Of a stretch of DNA of 64,000 nucleotides, positions 63,459 through 64,000 are shown piece after piece. The stretch lies in the NCBI RefSeq assembly GCF_007830435.1, contig NZ_VLLC01000019.1, positions 1 to 64,000 on the forward strand. The letters are read 5' to 3'. Position 1 is the stretch's first letter; each line of letters starts with the position of its first letter. This DNA is from Desulfobotulus alkaliphilus. Its GTDB lineage: Bacteria; Desulfobacterota; Desulfobacteria; Desulfobacterales; ASO4-4. Made by a program: the position numbers and the translations under genes. The notes beneath the pieces were generated by a model that worked only from the letters and a program-made list of their open reading frames with translations, was not told the DNA's origin and searched no databases.

Positions 63459-64000
63459 TTAAATAACAGGGGGAAGGATATCCAGCCCCAGAGTTTCCTC
63501 CAGCTTCCACATAATATTCATGTTCTGAACCGCCTGCCCTGAAGCGCCCTTTACAAGGTTATCTATGGCAGAAACCAGAATGAGAACTCCCGTTTCCGGA
63601 TCCAGACGCAGGCCGATATCACAATAATTTGTACCCCGAACAAAGGAGAGATCCGGGAAACGGTTTTCGGGCAGGATCCGGACAAAGGGCCTGCCGTCAT
63701 AGGCCTCTTCAAGGCACTGCCTGATTTCTGCTTCTGTCCTGTCTTCTTTCAGTTTCAGGTAACTTGTTGCCAGCATTCCCCGTATGGTGGGCACAAGATG
63801 GGGCACAAAGGTAACCCCCGGTTTCTGACCGGCAATGCCTTCAATCACCGAAGCAATCTCTGGACGGTGCCTGTGGGCCCCTACTTTATAGGCCTTAAAA
63901 CCCTGTGCGATTTCACAATAATGGGTTGCCAGGGAAACACCCCTGCCTGCACCGCTGACACCGGACTTGGCATCACAGACCACATGGGAAAGATCCACCC
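63459..64000 (-). CDS. argC: N-acetyl-gamma-glutamyl-phosphate reductase (C-terminal part)
   Basis: Third enzyme of arginine synthesis, NADPH-dependent. Only the last 180 residues are inside the window; the start lies beyond the right edge. The visible part covers SGVSGAGRG, a YKVGAHRHRPEI segment with the catalytic His, FVPHLVPTIRGM and the closing SAIDNLVKGASGQAVQNMN, all strongly typical of ArgC. The N-terminal NADP fold and catalytic Cys are not seen here. Confidence 0.95.
   Translation of the reverse strand, partial: VDLSHVVCDAKSGVSGAGRGVSLATHYCEIAQGFKAYKVGAHRHRPEIASVIEGIAGQKPGVTFVPHLVPTIRGMLATSYLKLKEDRTEAEIRQCLEEAYDGRPFVRILPENRFPDLSFVRGTNYCDIGLRLDPETGVLILVSAIDNLVKGASGQAVQNMNIMWKLEETLGLDILPPVI

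Overview
The window is one stretch of bacterial chromosome, most likely from a sulfate-reducing member of the Desulfobacterota. The best evidence is a complete Tmc-type electron-transfer complex at 12.7-16.5 kb: a tetraheme cytochrome, an HdrD-like Fe-S protein, a NarI-like membrane subunit and a WD40-like subunit. A PerR/rubrerythrin oxygen-defence pair, a tungsten-type aldehyde:ferredoxin oxidoreductase and several orphan response regulators agree with this. I cannot name the genus from sequence alone. Both window ends cut into neighbouring features: a repeat on the left and argC on the right.

Layout. 0-10.3 kb: dtd, a PBP4-type carboxypeptidase, a type II NADH dehydrogenase, a pqiABC lipid-transport operon, perR-rbr, and a Bcr/CflA exporter with marC. 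10.4-18.4 kb: a CheY-like regulator, tRNA-Pro, a second receiver protein, the tmcDCBA operon and a histidine kinase. 18.6-26.7 kb: a small secreted protein, an orphan flagellar-rod-like protein, an alpha/beta hydrolase, tsaD, purM, hom, thrH, initiator tRNA-Met, and a ThiF-like/MoaD-like pair. 26.7-37 kb: the oxidoreductase with a structured leader, two tandem PilZ proteins, a PP2C phosphatase, a SulP transporter fused to a cyclic-nucleotide-binding domain, and a large AsmA/DUF748 protein. 37.4-45.9 kb: an unusual locus with a divergent alanine-racemase-like enzyme, a sensor-MFS fusion, a GCS2-type ligase, a periplasmic binding protein, a DapF-like epimerase and a secreted FGE-like protein. 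46-50 kb: surface-polysaccharide genes. 50.2-64 kb: a transglutaminase-like protein, exonuclease I, the N-end-rule set clpS-clpA-aat, secA, an M23 peptidase, folD, a sodium:solute symporter and the end of argC.

Two things stand out. First, the intergenic spaces carry a family of palindromic, non-coding mobile elements. Their ends begin GTAA, and four copies sit between 8-bp direct repeats that match at 7 or 8 positions, which fits IS66-derived MITEs. Several copies contain further palindromic modules nested inside. Second, the 37.4-44.8 kb locus combines two atypical amino-acid racemases/epimerases, a glutamate-cysteine-ligase-like enzyme, a sensor-transporter fusion and a binding protein. 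It looks like an uncharacterised pathway that makes and exports, or senses, a small amino-acid-derived compound. That function is inference; the gene content is directly visible.

Start codons were moved inward from the longest open frame wherever a clear ribosome-binding site and family alignment supported it. All functional calls come from reading motifs; no database search was run.
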